DNA of 46,243 bases from Bradyrhizobium sp. (GCF_030693485.1 NZ_JAUYAN010000297.1:1-46243); one strand, 5' to 3'. Counted from the first letter of the stretch, positions 32,238 through 41,387 are shown. The notes: generated by a model not told the origin, from the sequence alone. Program-made: numbers and translations.

Positions 32238-33140
32238 ATGCTGACCGCCACAGACAAAAACAAGAAGTCGGGAGCAGGCGCGACAGGGTTAGCCAAGCGG
32301 GGGCTGCATCCAATGATGACCTTACCGGAACTGGCCGTAGACGCACTGGAAGAATTTCTCCGGTCCTTCATGCGTCGCCGGTTCGGGCCTTCGGAGAACC
32401 TCGTGGAGATCGTGCCGGCGGCGGCGCGCCTCGCGCTGGAATGCATCGGCAACAGCGACGCACTTTACCACAATGTCGAGCATACGATGCTGGTGACGCT
32501 GGCGGGACACGATATTTTGCGCGGGCGTGCGTTGCACACCCACGTCAGCGTGGAGGACTATTCCCATGTCATCGTCGCCTGTCTTGGCCATGACATCGGT
32601 TATGTCCGCGGCCTGTTCAGGGAGGACGACGCCGACGGATTCGTGATCGATTCGTCCGGCAGCAAGGTAACCTTGCCGCGCGGCGCATCGGACGCCGGCC
32701 TGATGTCTCACCACGTCGACCGCTCGAAGCTTTACGTGATGAAGCGGGTCGTGCCTCCGCTCGACAACCAGCGCATCGCCGATGCGATCGAGGGCACCAG
32801 GTTTCCGCCGCTGCCAGGCCAGCAATATGGCGAGGAAGCGTCGATGGTTCGCGCCGCGGATTTCATCGGGCAACTCGGCGATCCCAACTACATCAGGAAA
32901 GCCAACGCGCTCTATCACGAGTTTGAAGAAGTCGGCATCAATCGTCAGCTTGGCTATGATTCACCTGCCGACATCGTCCATCGCTACCCGCACTTCTACT
33001 GGGACAGCGTGGCGCCTCAGATCCAGACCGAAATACGCTATCTCAACATGACGTCGAGCGGACGGCGGTGGATCGCGAACCTATATGCCAACGTGTTCCG
33101 CGCCGAACAGGCGATCTCGCTGTCGGGGCCGCAGCGGTAG
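32238..33140 (+). CDS. HD-domain metal-dependent phosphohydrolase
   Basis: A 300-residue protein with an HD domain. Metal ligands are visible in DALYHNVEHTMLVTL (His pair) and VIVACLGHDIGYVRG (the HD pair), with SHHVDRSKLYV and AADFIGQLGD as later ligands. HD proteins hydrolyse nucleotides or cyclic dinucleotides; there is no HD-GYP signature, so the substrate is open. The start could also be the MM pair at 32313; I use ATG 32238 because the stretch between reads as ordinary coding sequence. It is divergent from the DUF6152 operon. Confidence 0.8.
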   Translation: MLTATDKNKKSGAGATGLAKRGLHPMMTLPELAVDALEEFLRSFMRRRFGPSENLVEIVPAAARLALECIGNSDALYHNVEHTMLVTLAGHDILRGRALHTHVSVEDYSHVIVACLGHDIGYVRGLFREDDADGFVIDSSGSKVTLPRGASDAGLMSHHVDRSKLYVMKRVVPPLDNQRIADAIEGTRFPPLPGQQYGEEASMVRAADFIGQLGDPNYIRKANALYHEFEEVGINRQLGYDSPADIVHRYPHFYWDSVAPQIQTEIRYLNMTSSGRRWIANLYANVFRAEQAISLSGPQR

Positions 33141-33223
33141 ACGCCCAGCGTCTCGGATTTGCGGCGAGTTGTTCGCAAGGGTGAGACGATGTCAAGACGG
33201 CGCGGTGAGCGGAGCAGGGCTGG

Positions 33224-34132
33224 TCACGCGCGCCGGGAAATCTCCCTGCCGCGCTCCGCCAGCTTCACCATCACCTGCAGGGCCTGATTGGTCGGCGTGG
33301 CAATGCCGAGTTCGGCGCCCTTGCGCACGACGTGACCGTTGAGGAAGTCGATCTCGCTTTGCTTGCCGCGCGACAGATCCTGCGCGGTGGAGGAGGTCTG
33401 GTTCGGCATTGCGGCGGGAATGCTCAGGATCTGCGCCTCGAGATCGTCGGGCATCGCCACGCCGCTGGCCCGGGCGACGCTGACGGCTTCCTGGACCGCA
33501 CTCGCAATGACCTCCCGGGCGCCTGCGACCTCCATCATGGGGCCGTAGGCGATGCCCGCCACCGCCGACAACGCGTTGAAGGCGCAGTTGATGACGAGCT
33601 TGCTCCAAAGCGTGGTTGCGATGTCGTCGGCGATCGTGGTGCGGATGCCTGCGGCATTCAGCGCCTGCGCCAGCGCTGCGCTCGCGGGCGCGGCGCCGAT
33701 CGCGAGGCCGCCGCCGCCGTGATGCCTGACATGGCCAGGCCCCGCCATGCCGCTGCCGACATAGACCACGGCGGGAATCACGGGATGGCCGGTGACCGCG
33801 GACAGCCGCGGCGCATTGTCGACGCCGTTCTGCAGGCTCAGGATCGATGTGTCGGGACGCAAATGGCCCATGAGAGAACGGCCGGCAGCTTCGGTATCGG
33901 CCGACTTGACGCAAAACAGCACCAGGTCCGGCGGAGCGAGGCCAGTCGTGTCCACCGCGGCCTTCGCCGGCAGGTGGCCCTTGAAACCCTGCATGTCCAG
34001 CAGCAGGCCATCGGCGTTGATGGCATCGACATGCGGCTGCCTGCCGATGAAGGTCACGTCGTGCCCGGCCTTGAGCAGCAGGCCGCCATAGTAACACCCG
34101 ACGGCTCCGGCCCCGATGACCGCGACTTGCAT
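33224..34132 (-). CDS. panE: 2-dehydropantoate 2-reductase
   Basis: A 302-residue ketopantoate reductase (PanE/ApbA family), which makes pantoate for coenzyme A with NADPH. The Rossmann opening is MQVAVIGAGAVGCYYGGLL. Other marks are LVLFCVKSADTEAAG, ILSLQNGVDN, LWSKLVINCAFNALSAVAG with the catalytic Lys, and the terminal Glu/Asp region SEIDFLNGHVV. GGGAG lies six bases before the ATG. Bradyrhizobium genomes carry several PanE-like genes, so the physiological substrate may be a different 2-oxo acid. It is divergent from the epimerase-like gene. Confidence 0.86.
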   Translation of the reverse strand: MQVAVIGAGAVGCYYGGLLLKAGHDVTFIGRQPHVDAINADGLLLDMQGFKGHLPAKAAVDTTGLAPPDLVLFCVKSADTEAAGRSLMGHLRPDTSILSLQNGVDNAPRLSAVTGHPVIPAVVYVGSGMAGPGHVRHHGGGGLAIGAAPASAALAQALNAAGIRTTIADDIATTLWSKLVINCAFNALSAVAGIAYGPMMEVAGAREVIASAVQEAVSVARASGVAMPDDLEAQILSIPAAMPNQTSSTAQDLSRGKQSEIDFLNGHVVRKGAELGIATPTNQALQVMVKLAERGREISRRA

Positions 34133-34275
34133 GCTTGGCTCCCGGTTGATGCTGATGCGGTCCGGGGTAGCTGATCGGAACGGAGGGCGCAATTCCGCGG
34201 CCGGTTGCGAGCGTCCATTGCTTGCCGGGCCAAGGTCGGTGCCATATAGGTGCGGCGTCCTGCGAAAGCGCCTTG

Positions 34276-35157
34276 ATGAAGCTTATGGTGTTCGGATTTG
34301 GCTACACCGCGCGGTACGTCGCGGAACGCCTCCGGCCGGGCGGCGCGGAGATCGCTGCAACCGTCCGTACCCCGGAAAAGGCCGAGATGCTGGTGGGCAC
34401 CGGCATCCGCGCCAGTGTCTTCTCGCCCGAGCACCGCGATCCCGCGATCGCGCAGCAAATCGCCGCAAGCGACGCCATCCTGCTGTCGATCCCGCCGGAT
34501 GCTGCCGGCGATCCCGTGCTGGCGGCCTTCGCCGGCGCCATGGCTGCTGCGCCAAAATTGCGCTGGATCGGATATCTCTCGACCATCGGCGTCTATGGCG
34601 ACCACGCCGGCGGCTGGGTCGACGAGGCGACGCCGGCAGCGCCGGTGGAGGCGCGTTCGCAGGCCAGGGCGCGGGTCGAGCAGGAATGGCTCGCCTTCGG
34701 CGCGTCGCATGGCGTCGCCGTGCAGATCTTCAGGCTGCCCAGCATCTATGGTCCCGGCCGCAACCAGCTCGCGCAGCTGGCCGCGGGCAGCGCCCGGCGC
34801 ATCGTCAAGCCGGGCCAGGTGTTCAACCGCATCCATGTCGCCGACATCGCCGCCGTGATCGAGGCGTCGCTGCGGCGTCCGCGCGCCGGCGCGATCTACA
34901 ATGTCGGCGATGACGAGCCGGCGCCGCCGCAGGACGTCATCGGCTTTGCGGCCGGCCTGTGCGGGGTAGAACCGCCGCCGGAGATCCCGTTCGAAACCGC
35001 CGGGCTCTCGCCGATGGCGCGGAGTTTCTATGGCGAGAACAAGCGGGTTCGCAGCGCCCTGATCCGCAGCGAACTCGGCGTCGTGCTGCGCTACCCGACC
35101 TATCGGGAGGGCTTGACGGCGCTGCGGGCCGCCGGCGAGGGGCCGGCGCCTGCCTGA
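34276..35157 (+). CDS. NAD(P)-dependent epimerase/dehydratase-like SDR
   Basis: A 293-residue atypical extended SDR. The cofactor loop is MKLMVFGFGYTARYVAERL, a G-x-G-x-x-x pattern. Later blocks are IGYLSTIGVYGDHAGGW with the Ser/Thr and Tyr positions, FRLPSIYGPGRN, NRIHVADIAAVIEA and YNVGDDEP. These match the YeeZ-like branch. The active-site Tyr-x-x-x-Lys is not obvious; the Lys position is Arg-rich (EARSQARARVEQEW), so catalysis may be altered. It precedes the AI-2E transporter gene by 71 bp on the same strand. Confidence 0.8.
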   Translation: MKLMVFGFGYTARYVAERLRPGGAEIAATVRTPEKAEMLVGTGIRASVFSPEHRDPAIAQQIAASDAILLSIPPDAAGDPVLAAFAGAMAAAPKLRWIGYLSTIGVYGDHAGGWVDEATPAAPVEARSQARARVEQEWLAFGASHGVAVQIFRLPSIYGPGRNQLAQLAAGSARRIVKPGQVFNRIHVADIAAVIEASLRRPRAGAIYNVGDDEPAPPQDVIGFAAGLCGVEPPPEIPFETAGLSPMARSFYGENKRVRSALIRSELGVVLRYPTYREGLTALRAAGEGPAPA

Positions 35158-35228
35158 GGATTTTGAACCAAGCGCCGCCGAGTTCGTTGGCAGCGGCGTG
35201 TGAAGAGCAACATCAGGAGGCACAAGCA

Positions 35229-36290
35229 TTGCGCAGGCTCGAGAACCAGACGTTTCTGCTGTTGCTGGTCGCGGTCACGCTGGCGTTCGCCTGGATTCTG
35301 GCGCCGTTCTATGGCGCTATTCTCTGGGCCGTCGTCGTCGCCGTGATTTTCGCGCCCATGAACCGGCGGCTGCAGCAACGGATGGGCGGGCGGCCGAATC
35401 TCGCCGCCGCGACCACGGTGCTGATCGTGATCGCGATCGTGATCCTGCCGCTGGCCCTGATCACCGCTTCGCTGCTGCAGGAAGCATCAGCCCTGTACGC
35501 CAAGGTGCAATCCGGAGAGTTCAACCTTGCCCGCTACAGTCAGCGTGTGTTCGATGCGCTGCCGGCCTGGGCGACAGGCCTGCTGGATCGCTTCAACCTG
35601 ACGGATCTGGGCAAGGTTCGCGACAGCCTGACCGCCGGGCTCGTGAAGGGCGGGCAGGCGGCGGCGCCGCAGGCGCTCAGCATCGGGCTGAACACCTTCG
35701 ACTTCATCATCGGCGGCGGCATCATGCTGTATCTGCTGTTTTTCCTGTTGCGCGACGGCAAGGCGCTGGCGGAGCGGATCAAGCAGGTGCTTCCGCTGCG
35801 CGCCGGTCAGAAGACCGCGCTGTTCGCCAGGTTCGCCGATGTCGTCCGCGCCACGGTGAAGGGCAGCGTGCTTGTGGCGATGGCACAGGGCGCGCTGGGC
35901 GGGCTGGCGTTCTGGTTCCTCGGGATTCACCCGGCATTGCTGTGGGCGGTGCTGATGGCGTTCGTGTCGCTGGTGCCGGCGATCGGCGCCGGTCTCGTCT
36001 GGGTGCCGGTGGCGATCTATCTGCTGGCTACCGGCTCGGTTTGGCAGGGCGTCAGCCTGATCCTGTACGGGGTGATGGTGATTGGCCTCGTCGACAATCT
36101 GCTGCGGCCGTTCCTGATCGGCAAGGATACCAAGCTGCCGGACTATATCGTGCTGATTTCCACGCTGGGCGGCATCCAGGTGTTCGGCCTCAACGGCTTC
36201 GTCATCGGGCCCTTGATTGCAGCCATGTTCATGGTGACGTGGGAAATCTTTTCGGCATCGCGGCAGGCATCGCCGGAGTCGGAAGCGTAG
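35229..36290 (+). CDS. AI-2E family (PerM) membrane transporter
   Basis: A 353-residue membrane protein of the AI-2E exporter family, which includes the quorum-signal exporter TqsA and sodium-proton antiporters. There are about eight membrane segments with the typical order: two at the N-terminus (FLLLLVAVTLAFAWILAPF), a long soluble loop, then a helix before LRDGKALAERI. The conserved FLGIHPALLWAVLMAFVSLVPAIG and GLVDNLLRPFLIG follow. A TTG at 35229 is chosen as start since AGGAGG lies eight bases before it, an unusually strong site. Substrate cannot be told from sequence. Confidence 0.86.
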   Translation: MRRLENQTFLLLLVAVTLAFAWILAPFYGAILWAVVVAVIFAPMNRRLQQRMGGRPNLAAATTVLIVIAIVILPLALITASLLQEASALYAKVQSGEFNLARYSQRVFDALPAWATGLLDRFNLTDLGKVRDSLTAGLVKGGQAAAPQALSIGLNTFDFIIGGGIMLYLLFFLLRDGKALAERIKQVLPLRAGQKTALFARFADVVRATVKGSVLVAMAQGALGGLAFWFLGIHPALLWAVLMAFVSLVPAIGAGLVWVPVAIYLLATGSVWQGVSLILYGVMVIGLVDNLLRPFLIGKDTKLPDYIVLISTLGGIQVFGLNGFVIGPLIAAMFMVTWEIFSASRQASPESEA

Positions 36291-36304
36291 GCGAGGCCGA
36301 TTGT

Positions 36305-36331
36305 CCCGGATTGCGTTGCGCTCGATCCGGG
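36305..36331. repeat. Palindromic intergenic repeat (CCCGGAT/ATCCGGG)
   Basis: A perfect 7-bp stem with a 13-base loop rich in GCG, followed by GCTACG. It resembles the short REP-like palindromes scattered in Bradyrhizobium and may act as a weak end for the AI-2E transcript. Confidence 0.5.
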
Positions 36332-36369
36332 CTACGATGGCTGAAATTCGCCAATCGATGTGAGGATTC

Positions 36370-37617
36370 ATGAGCAGGGCAGCGGCGGTGCTGAGCGAAG
36401 CGCAGACGGCGGACGCGGCGTTGCGGGCGCGGGCGGCGCTCGTCGTTCCCGGCGGGATGTGGGGCCATCTCAACGCGGCGCGGCTGCCTGAAGGCTATCC
36501 GCAGTTCTTCGCTTCCGCCGAGGGATGCCGGGTGCGCGACGTCGATGGCCGCGAATATATCGATTTCATGTGCAGCTGGGGGCCGGTGCTGCTCGGCCAC
36601 CGCCATCCCGAAGTGGAGGCGGCGGCGCAGGCGCAGGCAGCGCTCGGCGACTGTCTGAACGGTCCCGGCGAGGTCATGGTGGATCTGGCGGAGGATTTTG
36701 TGGCGATGGCGCCGCATGCCGACTGGGCCATGTTCCAGAAGAACGGCGGCGATGCCACCACGGCCTGCGTCACCATCGCCCGCGCCGGCACCGGCCGGCG
36801 CAAGGTGCTGGTGGCGCGCGGCGCCTATCACGGCGCGCTGCCATGGTGTTCGCCGAGCGTCGCCGGCGTCACCAGCGAGGACCGCGCGCATCTCGTGCAT
36901 TTCGAGTATAACGATGTCGCGAGCCTGCGCGCCGCCGCTGCGGAAGCGGGCAACGATCTCGCCGCCATCCTGGTGACGGGATTCCGCCACGACATGGGCC
37001 GGGATCTCGAACTGCCGACGGCGGAGTTTGCCAAATCCGCACGCGCGGCCTGCGATGCCGCCGGCGCCGCGCTCATCCTCGATGAAGTCCGCACCGGCCT
37101 GCGGCTCGATCTCAGGGGCAGCTGGGAGGCGCTCGGCGTGCGCCCGGACCTCGCGGCCTGGAGCAAGGCGATCGCCAACGGATATGCACTGGCGGCCGTC
37201 ACCGGCAATGACAGGTTTCGCGACGCCGCCACAAAAGTCTTCGTCACCGGCTCGTTCTGGTGCGGCGCCGTGGCGATGGCGGCGGCCCGCGCCACGTTGC
37301 GGATCGCGCGCGAGACCGACGTTCCCGGGCATATCCACGCGATGGGCCTGCGGTTGCGCGAGGGGCTGGCGTCACTTGCTAGCCAGCACGGCATCGCGAT
37401 CCGGCAGAGCGGCCCGCCGCAAATGCCGCTGATGCTGTTCGACGCCGATCCCGAGGTCCGCAAGGGCCGCGCATTCTGCTCGACGGCGCTGCGCCACGGC
37501 GCGTTCTTTCATCCGCAGCACAACATGTTTTTGTCGGCGGCGCATCAGGCAGCCGATATCGACCAGGCGCTGGAAGCGGCGGCGCATGGCTTCAGGGCGG
37601 TGCGCGAGCTTCGCTAA
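36370..37617 (+). CDS. Class III aminotransferase, glutamate-1-semialdehyde aminomutase-like
   Basis: A 415-residue PLP enzyme of the class III family. Visible are REYIDFMCSWGPVLLGHRHP, MFQKNGGDATTACVTIARA, YHGALPWCSP, the PLP-contact ALILDEVRTGLRLD, and the Schiff-base Lys in AAWSKAIANGYALAAV. The sequence resembles glutamate-1-semialdehyde 2,1-aminomutase, but single proteins of this branch act on other amino-sugars or amino acids, so HemL is not claimed. GAGG precedes the ATG. It is followed by an amidohydrolase gene 54 bp later on the same strand; the pair may act in one catabolic route. Confidence 0.85.
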   Translation: MSRAAAVLSEAQTADAALRARAALVVPGGMWGHLNAARLPEGYPQFFASAEGCRVRDVDGREYIDFMCSWGPVLLGHRHPEVEAAAQAQAALGDCLNGPGEVMVDLAEDFVAMAPHADWAMFQKNGGDATTACVTIARAGTGRRKVLVARGAYHGALPWCSPSVAGVTSEDRAHLVHFEYNDVASLRAAAAEAGNDLAAILVTGFRHDMGRDLELPTAEFAKSARAACDAAGAALILDEVRTGLRLDLRGSWEALGVRPDLAAWSKAIANGYALAAVTGNDRFRDAATKVFVTGSFWCGAVAMAAARATLRIARETDVPGHIHAMGLRLREGLASLASQHGIAIRQSGPPQMPLMLFDADPEVRKGRAFCSTALRHGAFFHPQHNMFLSAAHQAADIDQALEAAAHGFRAVRELR

Positions 37618-37671
37618 CGCCCACTCCGCCGTCATCCCTGCGTATCGACCCGCACCAGAGGAGCCGCCGCG

Positions 37672-38514
37672 ATGGCCATCATCGATTCCCAGGTTCATGC
37701 CTATGAGGCGAACACGCCGCAGCGGCCGTGGGCCAGCGTGCCGAACTGGCCGGATCACGTCACCGGCGACGAGATGGTGGCGGCGATGGACAAGGTCGGC
37801 GTCGACGGCGCGATCTTCATCTCGGCGTTTTCGATGTACCGCTATGACGCCAGCTACGCCGTGGACGTGGCGCGGGCGCATCCCGGCCGGATGGCGATCG
37901 TCAAGCCGGTCGACCCTGACGACCTCGCGGTGGACGATGTCGTCGCGGACTGGAAGACCACGCCCGGCGCGGTCGGCATCCGCATCATGCTGACGAAGGA
38001 GGCCGGGCGTGCGGTCGATGATCCCGGGCTCGACCGCATCGCGCGCGCCGCCGTGCGCCACGACTTTCCGCTCAACATCCTGTGCTGGGACAATCTCGAC
38101 GCCGGCGCCGCCTTGATCGACCGCCATCCCGACACGCGCTTCATCCTCGACCATCTCGGCATCCTGCAGCCGCGCATCCCGCCGGCGCCGGAGCAACCAT
38201 GGGCGGACCTGCCGAAGGTGCTGGCGCTCGCGAGCCGCCCGAACGTCGTGATCAAGGTCAGCGGCGCCTGCACGCTGTCGCGCGAGCCATATCCGTTTGC
38301 CGACATCTGGGACCCGCTGCAACGCGTGTTCGACGCCTGGGGTTTTGAACGCTGCCTGTGGGGCACCGACTGGACCCGCGCCTTCGCCGTGGTCGATTAC
38401 GCGCAGGCGGTGGAGCCGTTCCGCAGCCATGCCGGCCTGAGCGAGAGCGAGCGGGCGATGCTGATGGGCGGCGCCTGCGCGAAGGCGTACCGGTGGACGC
38501 CGGCGGGGGTCTAA
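37672..38514 (+). CDS. Amidohydrolase 2 family protein
   Basis: A 280-residue TIM-barrel amidohydrolase. It begins IIDSQVHAYEANTPQRPW; the family D-x-H-x-H is altered here to DSQVHAY, with one His. Later metal ligands are in NILCWDNLDAG, TRFILDHLGIL (Asp-His) and CLWGTDWTRAF (the Asp). Members include lactonases and decarboxylases such as ACMS decarboxylase. Which reaction is catalysed is not clear. GAGGAG lies eleven bases before the ATG. It probably shares a transcript with the aminotransferase gene. Confidence 0.83.
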   Translation: MAIIDSQVHAYEANTPQRPWASVPNWPDHVTGDEMVAAMDKVGVDGAIFISAFSMYRYDASYAVDVARAHPGRMAIVKPVDPDDLAVDDVVADWKTTPGAVGIRIMLTKEAGRAVDDPGLDRIARAAVRHDFPLNILCWDNLDAGAALIDRHPDTRFILDHLGILQPRIPPAPEQPWADLPKVLALASRPNVVIKVSGACTLSREPYPFADIWDPLQRVFDAWGFERCLWGTDWTRAFAVVDYAQAVEPFRSHAGLSESERAMLMGGACAKAYRWTPAGV

Positions 38515-38707
38515 CCGGCCCAAACCAAAAATATTGAAAACAACCCCATGTACAGTAGGAACGACATGCCCTTTGAGGTAATATAGTAGTGTATTTGCCG
38601 CTATCGCGGCGGTGCTCGTTGCGGTGCATGAATCCATCAACCTCACTGCGATCTCCGCGAGGCAATCCAATGCAGTTGAGCACCCCGAAGGCGAGCAGTC
38701 GGCAGTG

Positions 38708-39496
38708 TCATTTGCCGCTGACGAATTGCACCCATCCCTGCTGCTGCGACGTCAGCAGATTTTTTCGTTCTTCTTCCAGTTCAACGACGCGCTTCGTGGC
38801 CACTGTCATGGCACGGGCCGCGGTATTGTAGCGGTCCACCGTGCGTTGCAAGGAGAACAGGAATTGACCGTCGACGACCTTGTAGGCGCCGGATTCGGCG
38901 ACCAAGATCGCAACATAGTCTCCATAAGCGCGATAAAGTTCGGCGCGCGCCGACAGCACCCTGGAAACAAGGGCCGCAAATTCCGCGTGGCGCTTGTCGA
39001 TGTTGTCCAGAAACCTGTTCGTGGTGTCGTTTCCGGCAGGCAGCGAGAGAGCATATTTTTTTACGCTGTCACGTTCGGTTTTCAACACAGCGATGTAGCG
39101 CGGCATGAATGTCGTCGCATTGGCTTCTGCCGTTTTCAGGTCGCGGCGAAGCGCCTCGAGGTCACCCCGGCTCGCCACGCCCAGATTGCCGATCCTTGAA
39201 ATCGCCGGCGGCTCGACTTCATTCGACAGCCTTTCAGTCGCCGCGTTGGTTTCATTTGCCGCCCTGATGGCCATGGCCGTCAGCCGCAGGAACCTGTTCG
39301 AGGGATGTCGCGCCAGCGCCTCATCTATCTCGTGGGGACTGGAGAAGCCCTGCAAGGCCGTCCGACCGTCACGAGCGTCAATGCCGTCACGCAGTTTGCC
39401 CAGGTCGGATACGAAATATGCCCCAACCGAAAAGACGATGAACAGCAGCAGGAAGGCTATTCTGACGCGGGTTTTCGCATTCGGATCCGAAGGCAT
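38708..39496 (-). CDS. Membrane-anchored coiled-coil protein
   Basis: A 262-residue protein with one N-terminal membrane helix (IAFLLLFIVFSVGAYFV) and a long periplasmic, almost wholly helical region. It includes LEALRRDLKTAEANATTFM, a Lys/Glu-rich middle and the terminal VATKRVVELEEERKNLL. The arrangement resembles the sensor part of a chemotaxis receptor or histidine kinase without output domains, or a free-standing scaffold. No family is recognised. The frame ends near 38708; the 193 bases to the amidohydrolase stop hold no supported gene. Confidence 0.65.
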   Translation of the reverse strand: MPSDPNAKTRVRIAFLLLFIVFSVGAYFVSDLGKLRDGIDARDGRTALQGFSSPHEIDEALARHPSNRFLRLTAMAIRAANETNAATERLSNEVEPPAISRIGNLGVASRGDLEALRRDLKTAEANATTFMPRYIAVLKTERDSVKKYALSLPAGNDTTNRFLDNIDKRHAEFAALVSRVLSARAELYRAYGDYVAILVAESGAYKVVDGQFLFSLQRTVDRYNTAARAMTVATKRVVELEEERKNLLTSQQQGWVQFVSGK

Positions 39497-39660
39497 ATCG
39501 TCGGCCTCCCATCGCGATGCGCCCCCTGGCGGAGCAGGACGGCGAGAGTTACAGATCTGATTCTACGCCGCTGTCGTCCGAATGACAAACCAGCGCGGCC
39601 GAAGCGGGCTGCAGCAGGCTGACGGCGTTGCGCCCGGTCCGATCCGCCGGCCTGGTGTCC

Positions 39661-40050
39661 TCAGGGCGCCCGCACCTTGATGCCGCCGAGCGCGTTGGCG
39701 GCCTTGACGAAGTCCCGGTCAAAGCTGATGAAGGCCTCGCAGCCCTCCGCTTGGGCCAGATGCAGGCCATCCGCGAAGTCCAGGCCCTGCCGCATCCAGG
39801 CCAGCGCCTTCGCCGCGGTGGCGGCATCTTCCAGGCTGGCGCGCGGCAGCCCGGCAAAATCGGAAAGTGCCCTGGCGCACTGGGCAACAGAAAATCCGTA
39901 GACGCTGCGCAGCACCCACTCGGTCTCCAGCAGGACCGTGGTGCAGACGAAGACGTCATTATGATCGATCAGCCTGCGCGCCCGGGCAGCCTGTGCGGGA
40001 TCGTCGCCCACGAGATAGCGGACGATGAGATCAGTATCGATTGCGAGCAT
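39661..40050 (-). CDS. vapC: VapC-like PIN-domain toxin
   Basis: A 129-residue PIN-domain ribonuclease, the usual toxin of VapBC pairs, which cleaves RNA with Mg. The acidic residues expected are Asp in MLAIDTDLIVRYLVGDD, Glu in TTVLLETEWVLRSV, Asp in DFADGLHLAQA and Asp in FISFDRDF. Its ATG lies inside the end of the antitoxin gene (20-bp overlap), normal for such operons. A VapBC type is assigned from the PIN/AbrB pairing; the target RNA is not known. Confidence 0.85.
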   Translation of the reverse strand: MLAIDTDLIVRYLVGDDPAQAARARRLIDHNDVFVCTTVLLETEWVLRSVYGFSVAQCARALSDFAGLPRASLEDAATAAKALAWMRQGLDFADGLHLAQAEGCEAFISFDRDFVKAANALGGIKVRAP

Positions 40051-40312
40051 GCCGCCGCTTCGCCTCGGCGGCGATCCCTGCCTTCATGTCCGCGATCGAC
40101 TTTGCCGGGCCCTTGCTGGGCAGGGAGCCGAAGACGTCTTTCGGGCGGGTGGGCGCGAAGGCGGGCTTCGCCTTCAGCAGCACGCCCTCGATGGTATCCT
40201 CCACCGTCAGTTCCGTTCCGGCAGGCCAGCGCAGCCGTTCCCGGATCGCCTTGGGCAAGATCACCTGGCCCTTGGTCGATACAATGGTGGTCAGCTTCGG
40301 CCTGGCGGACAT
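40031..40312 (-). CDS. vapB: AbrB-type antitoxin (VapB-like)
   Basis: A 93-residue antitoxin with a swapped-hairpin AbrB DNA-binding domain: TTIVSTKGQVILPKAIRERL, then WPAGTELTVEDTIEGVLL. The C-terminal tail (PKDVFGSLPSKGPAKSIADM, then KRRHARNRY) would wrap around the PIN toxin. AbrB antitoxins repress their own operon. ATG 40312 is chosen over an earlier ATG at 40378 because the latter adds 22 residues unlike the family. It overlaps vapC by 20 bp. Confidence 0.85.
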   Translation of the reverse strand: MSARPKLTTIVSTKGQVILPKAIRERLRWPAGTELTVEDTIEGVLLKAKPAFAPTRPKDVFGSLPSKGPAKSIADMKAGIAAEAKRRHARNRY

Positions 40313-40408
40313 GGCGGTTGCATCCGGTAAGACGAAAGTAAGATAGTGGAGGCGAGGCCGAATGGCAAGGTTGTCCATGCCGAAAGCTGACCCGCCGCTG
40401 TGGTTTAT

Positions 40409-40444
40409 CGGCGGATGACGCTGCGCTAATCCGCCTACGCGCTA
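40409..40444. repeat. Palindromic repeat, copy A
   Basis: GGCGGATGA and TAATCCGCC pair with one mismatch around a GCTGCGC loop; flanked by TACGCGCT. It is one of seven related palindromes between 40.4 and 44.7 kb. Confidence 0.75.
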
Positions 40445-40607
40445 CAAGACTAACCGATCATTAACCATACCAGCCCATGATCTGAGCCGAATTCGGGTGG
40501 GTAAGCGCGCGCGGGCCTTTGCTGGTTTGTCACCGCGATGGCTCTTTCGTTTTGCTGACCGGAGATGGGAAGAATCTCGCGATTGGGCTGAGACGCAGGG
40601 AACGCAG

Positions 40608-41309
40608 GTGACCGAAGCACCGGAAAGGGAAACGCAAGGGGACAAACAGCCCGAGGCACCGCAGATGGCATCAAGCCGGGTACCGGTGATAGCGGTGTCG
40701 CTGGCCGCCCTGGCCGTCATCGGCGCCGCCACCGCCAATTCCTTGCCGAGTTTCGGCGGCTTCTCTCTGCCGGAATTCAATCAGGTCGCTTTGCCGGGCG
40801 TCGATCGGTTCTCCCTGCCGGACTTCAGCCGCTTCTCCCCGCCGAATTTCAATCGCGTCGCCGCACCCCCTCCGTCCAACCCGGCTCCAGTCCTCGTACC
40901 GGATCCGGTTGTCAGGGCGGGACTTCGGGACATTCAGTCGTCGCAGCAGCAAAACGCCGATGCGTTGGGTTTGCTCACGCAGAGCGCCGCAATCCAACAG
41001 GCGGATTTGAAAAGAATAACCCGTCAACTCGCCGTGCTGACGGCGCAGGTGAGCTCCCTGCAGAATCCGGTGACGCCGCCGCTGACGACTTCCAGCATCC
41101 TGCCGGCGGCGACTTCCGGCATCCTGCCGTCGGTGACTTCCAGCATCCCCCGTCGAAATCCTCGCGCGCGGGTCGTCCATGCGTCGCGAAAAGTACTCCC
41201 TCCCGTTCTTCCTCCAACCCTTCCGCCACTTCCCAAGCCTGCAGGTCCTGTTTCGGTAGGAGGCGCTCCGCTGAATCCTGCGCCGACAGCCGGTGCGGAC
41301 GCAAGCTAA
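40608..41309 (+). CDS. Repeat-containing single-span protein
   Basis: A 233-residue protein. After about 20 polar residues comes a membrane helix (VPVIAVSLAALAVIGAATA). Then a repeat built on F-x-LP-x-F runs: FGGFSLPEFNQVALPG, FSLPDFSRFSPPNFNRV, roughly 11 residues apart. A helical stretch, LLTQSAAIQQADLKRITRQL, follows, and an SSILPAAT-type repeat. The C-terminus is Pro-rich. No family recognised. GTG 40608 has GGAACGCAG upstream; GTG 40497 would add a Trp/Arg-rich part unlike the rest. It looks like an envelope-spanning structural protein. Confidence 0.6.
   Translation: MTEAPERETQGDKQPEAPQMASSRVPVIAVSLAALAVIGAATANSLPSFGGFSLPEFNQVALPGVDRFSLPDFSRFSPPNFNRVAAPPPSNPAPVLVPDPVVRAGLRDIQSSQQQNADALGLLTQSAAIQQADLKRITRQLAVLTAQVSSLQNPVTPPLTTSSILPAATSGILPSVTSSIPRRNPRARVVHASRKVLPPVLPPTLPPLPKPAGPVSVGGAPLNPAPTAGADAS
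41087..41150 (+). repeat. 24-bp tandem repeat inside a gene
   Basis: Units starting GACTTCCAGCATCC occur at 41087, 41111 and 41135, about 2.7 copies, each adding eight residues (SSILPAAT-like). It lies inside 40608-41309 and keeps the frame. Confidence 0.7.
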
Positions 41310-41352
41310 CGCGCGGGGCGGAACATTGATCCGCCGTCATTCTGGTAGCCAT

Positions 41353-41387
41353 GGCGGATTACGCCTTCGGTCCAATCCGCCCTACGA
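41353..41387. repeat. Palindromic repeat, copy B
   Basis: GGCGGATT and AATCCGCC form the stem, with ACGCC-TTCGG-T-CC inside, then CTACG. It touches the stop of the ParE-like toxin gene. Confidence 0.7.

Noticed and set aside
38589..38831. Short plus-strand frames between the amidohydrolase and the coiled-coil protein genes
   Set aside because: One frame has a hydrophobic start, but no ribosome-binding site, and it runs into the opposite gene.
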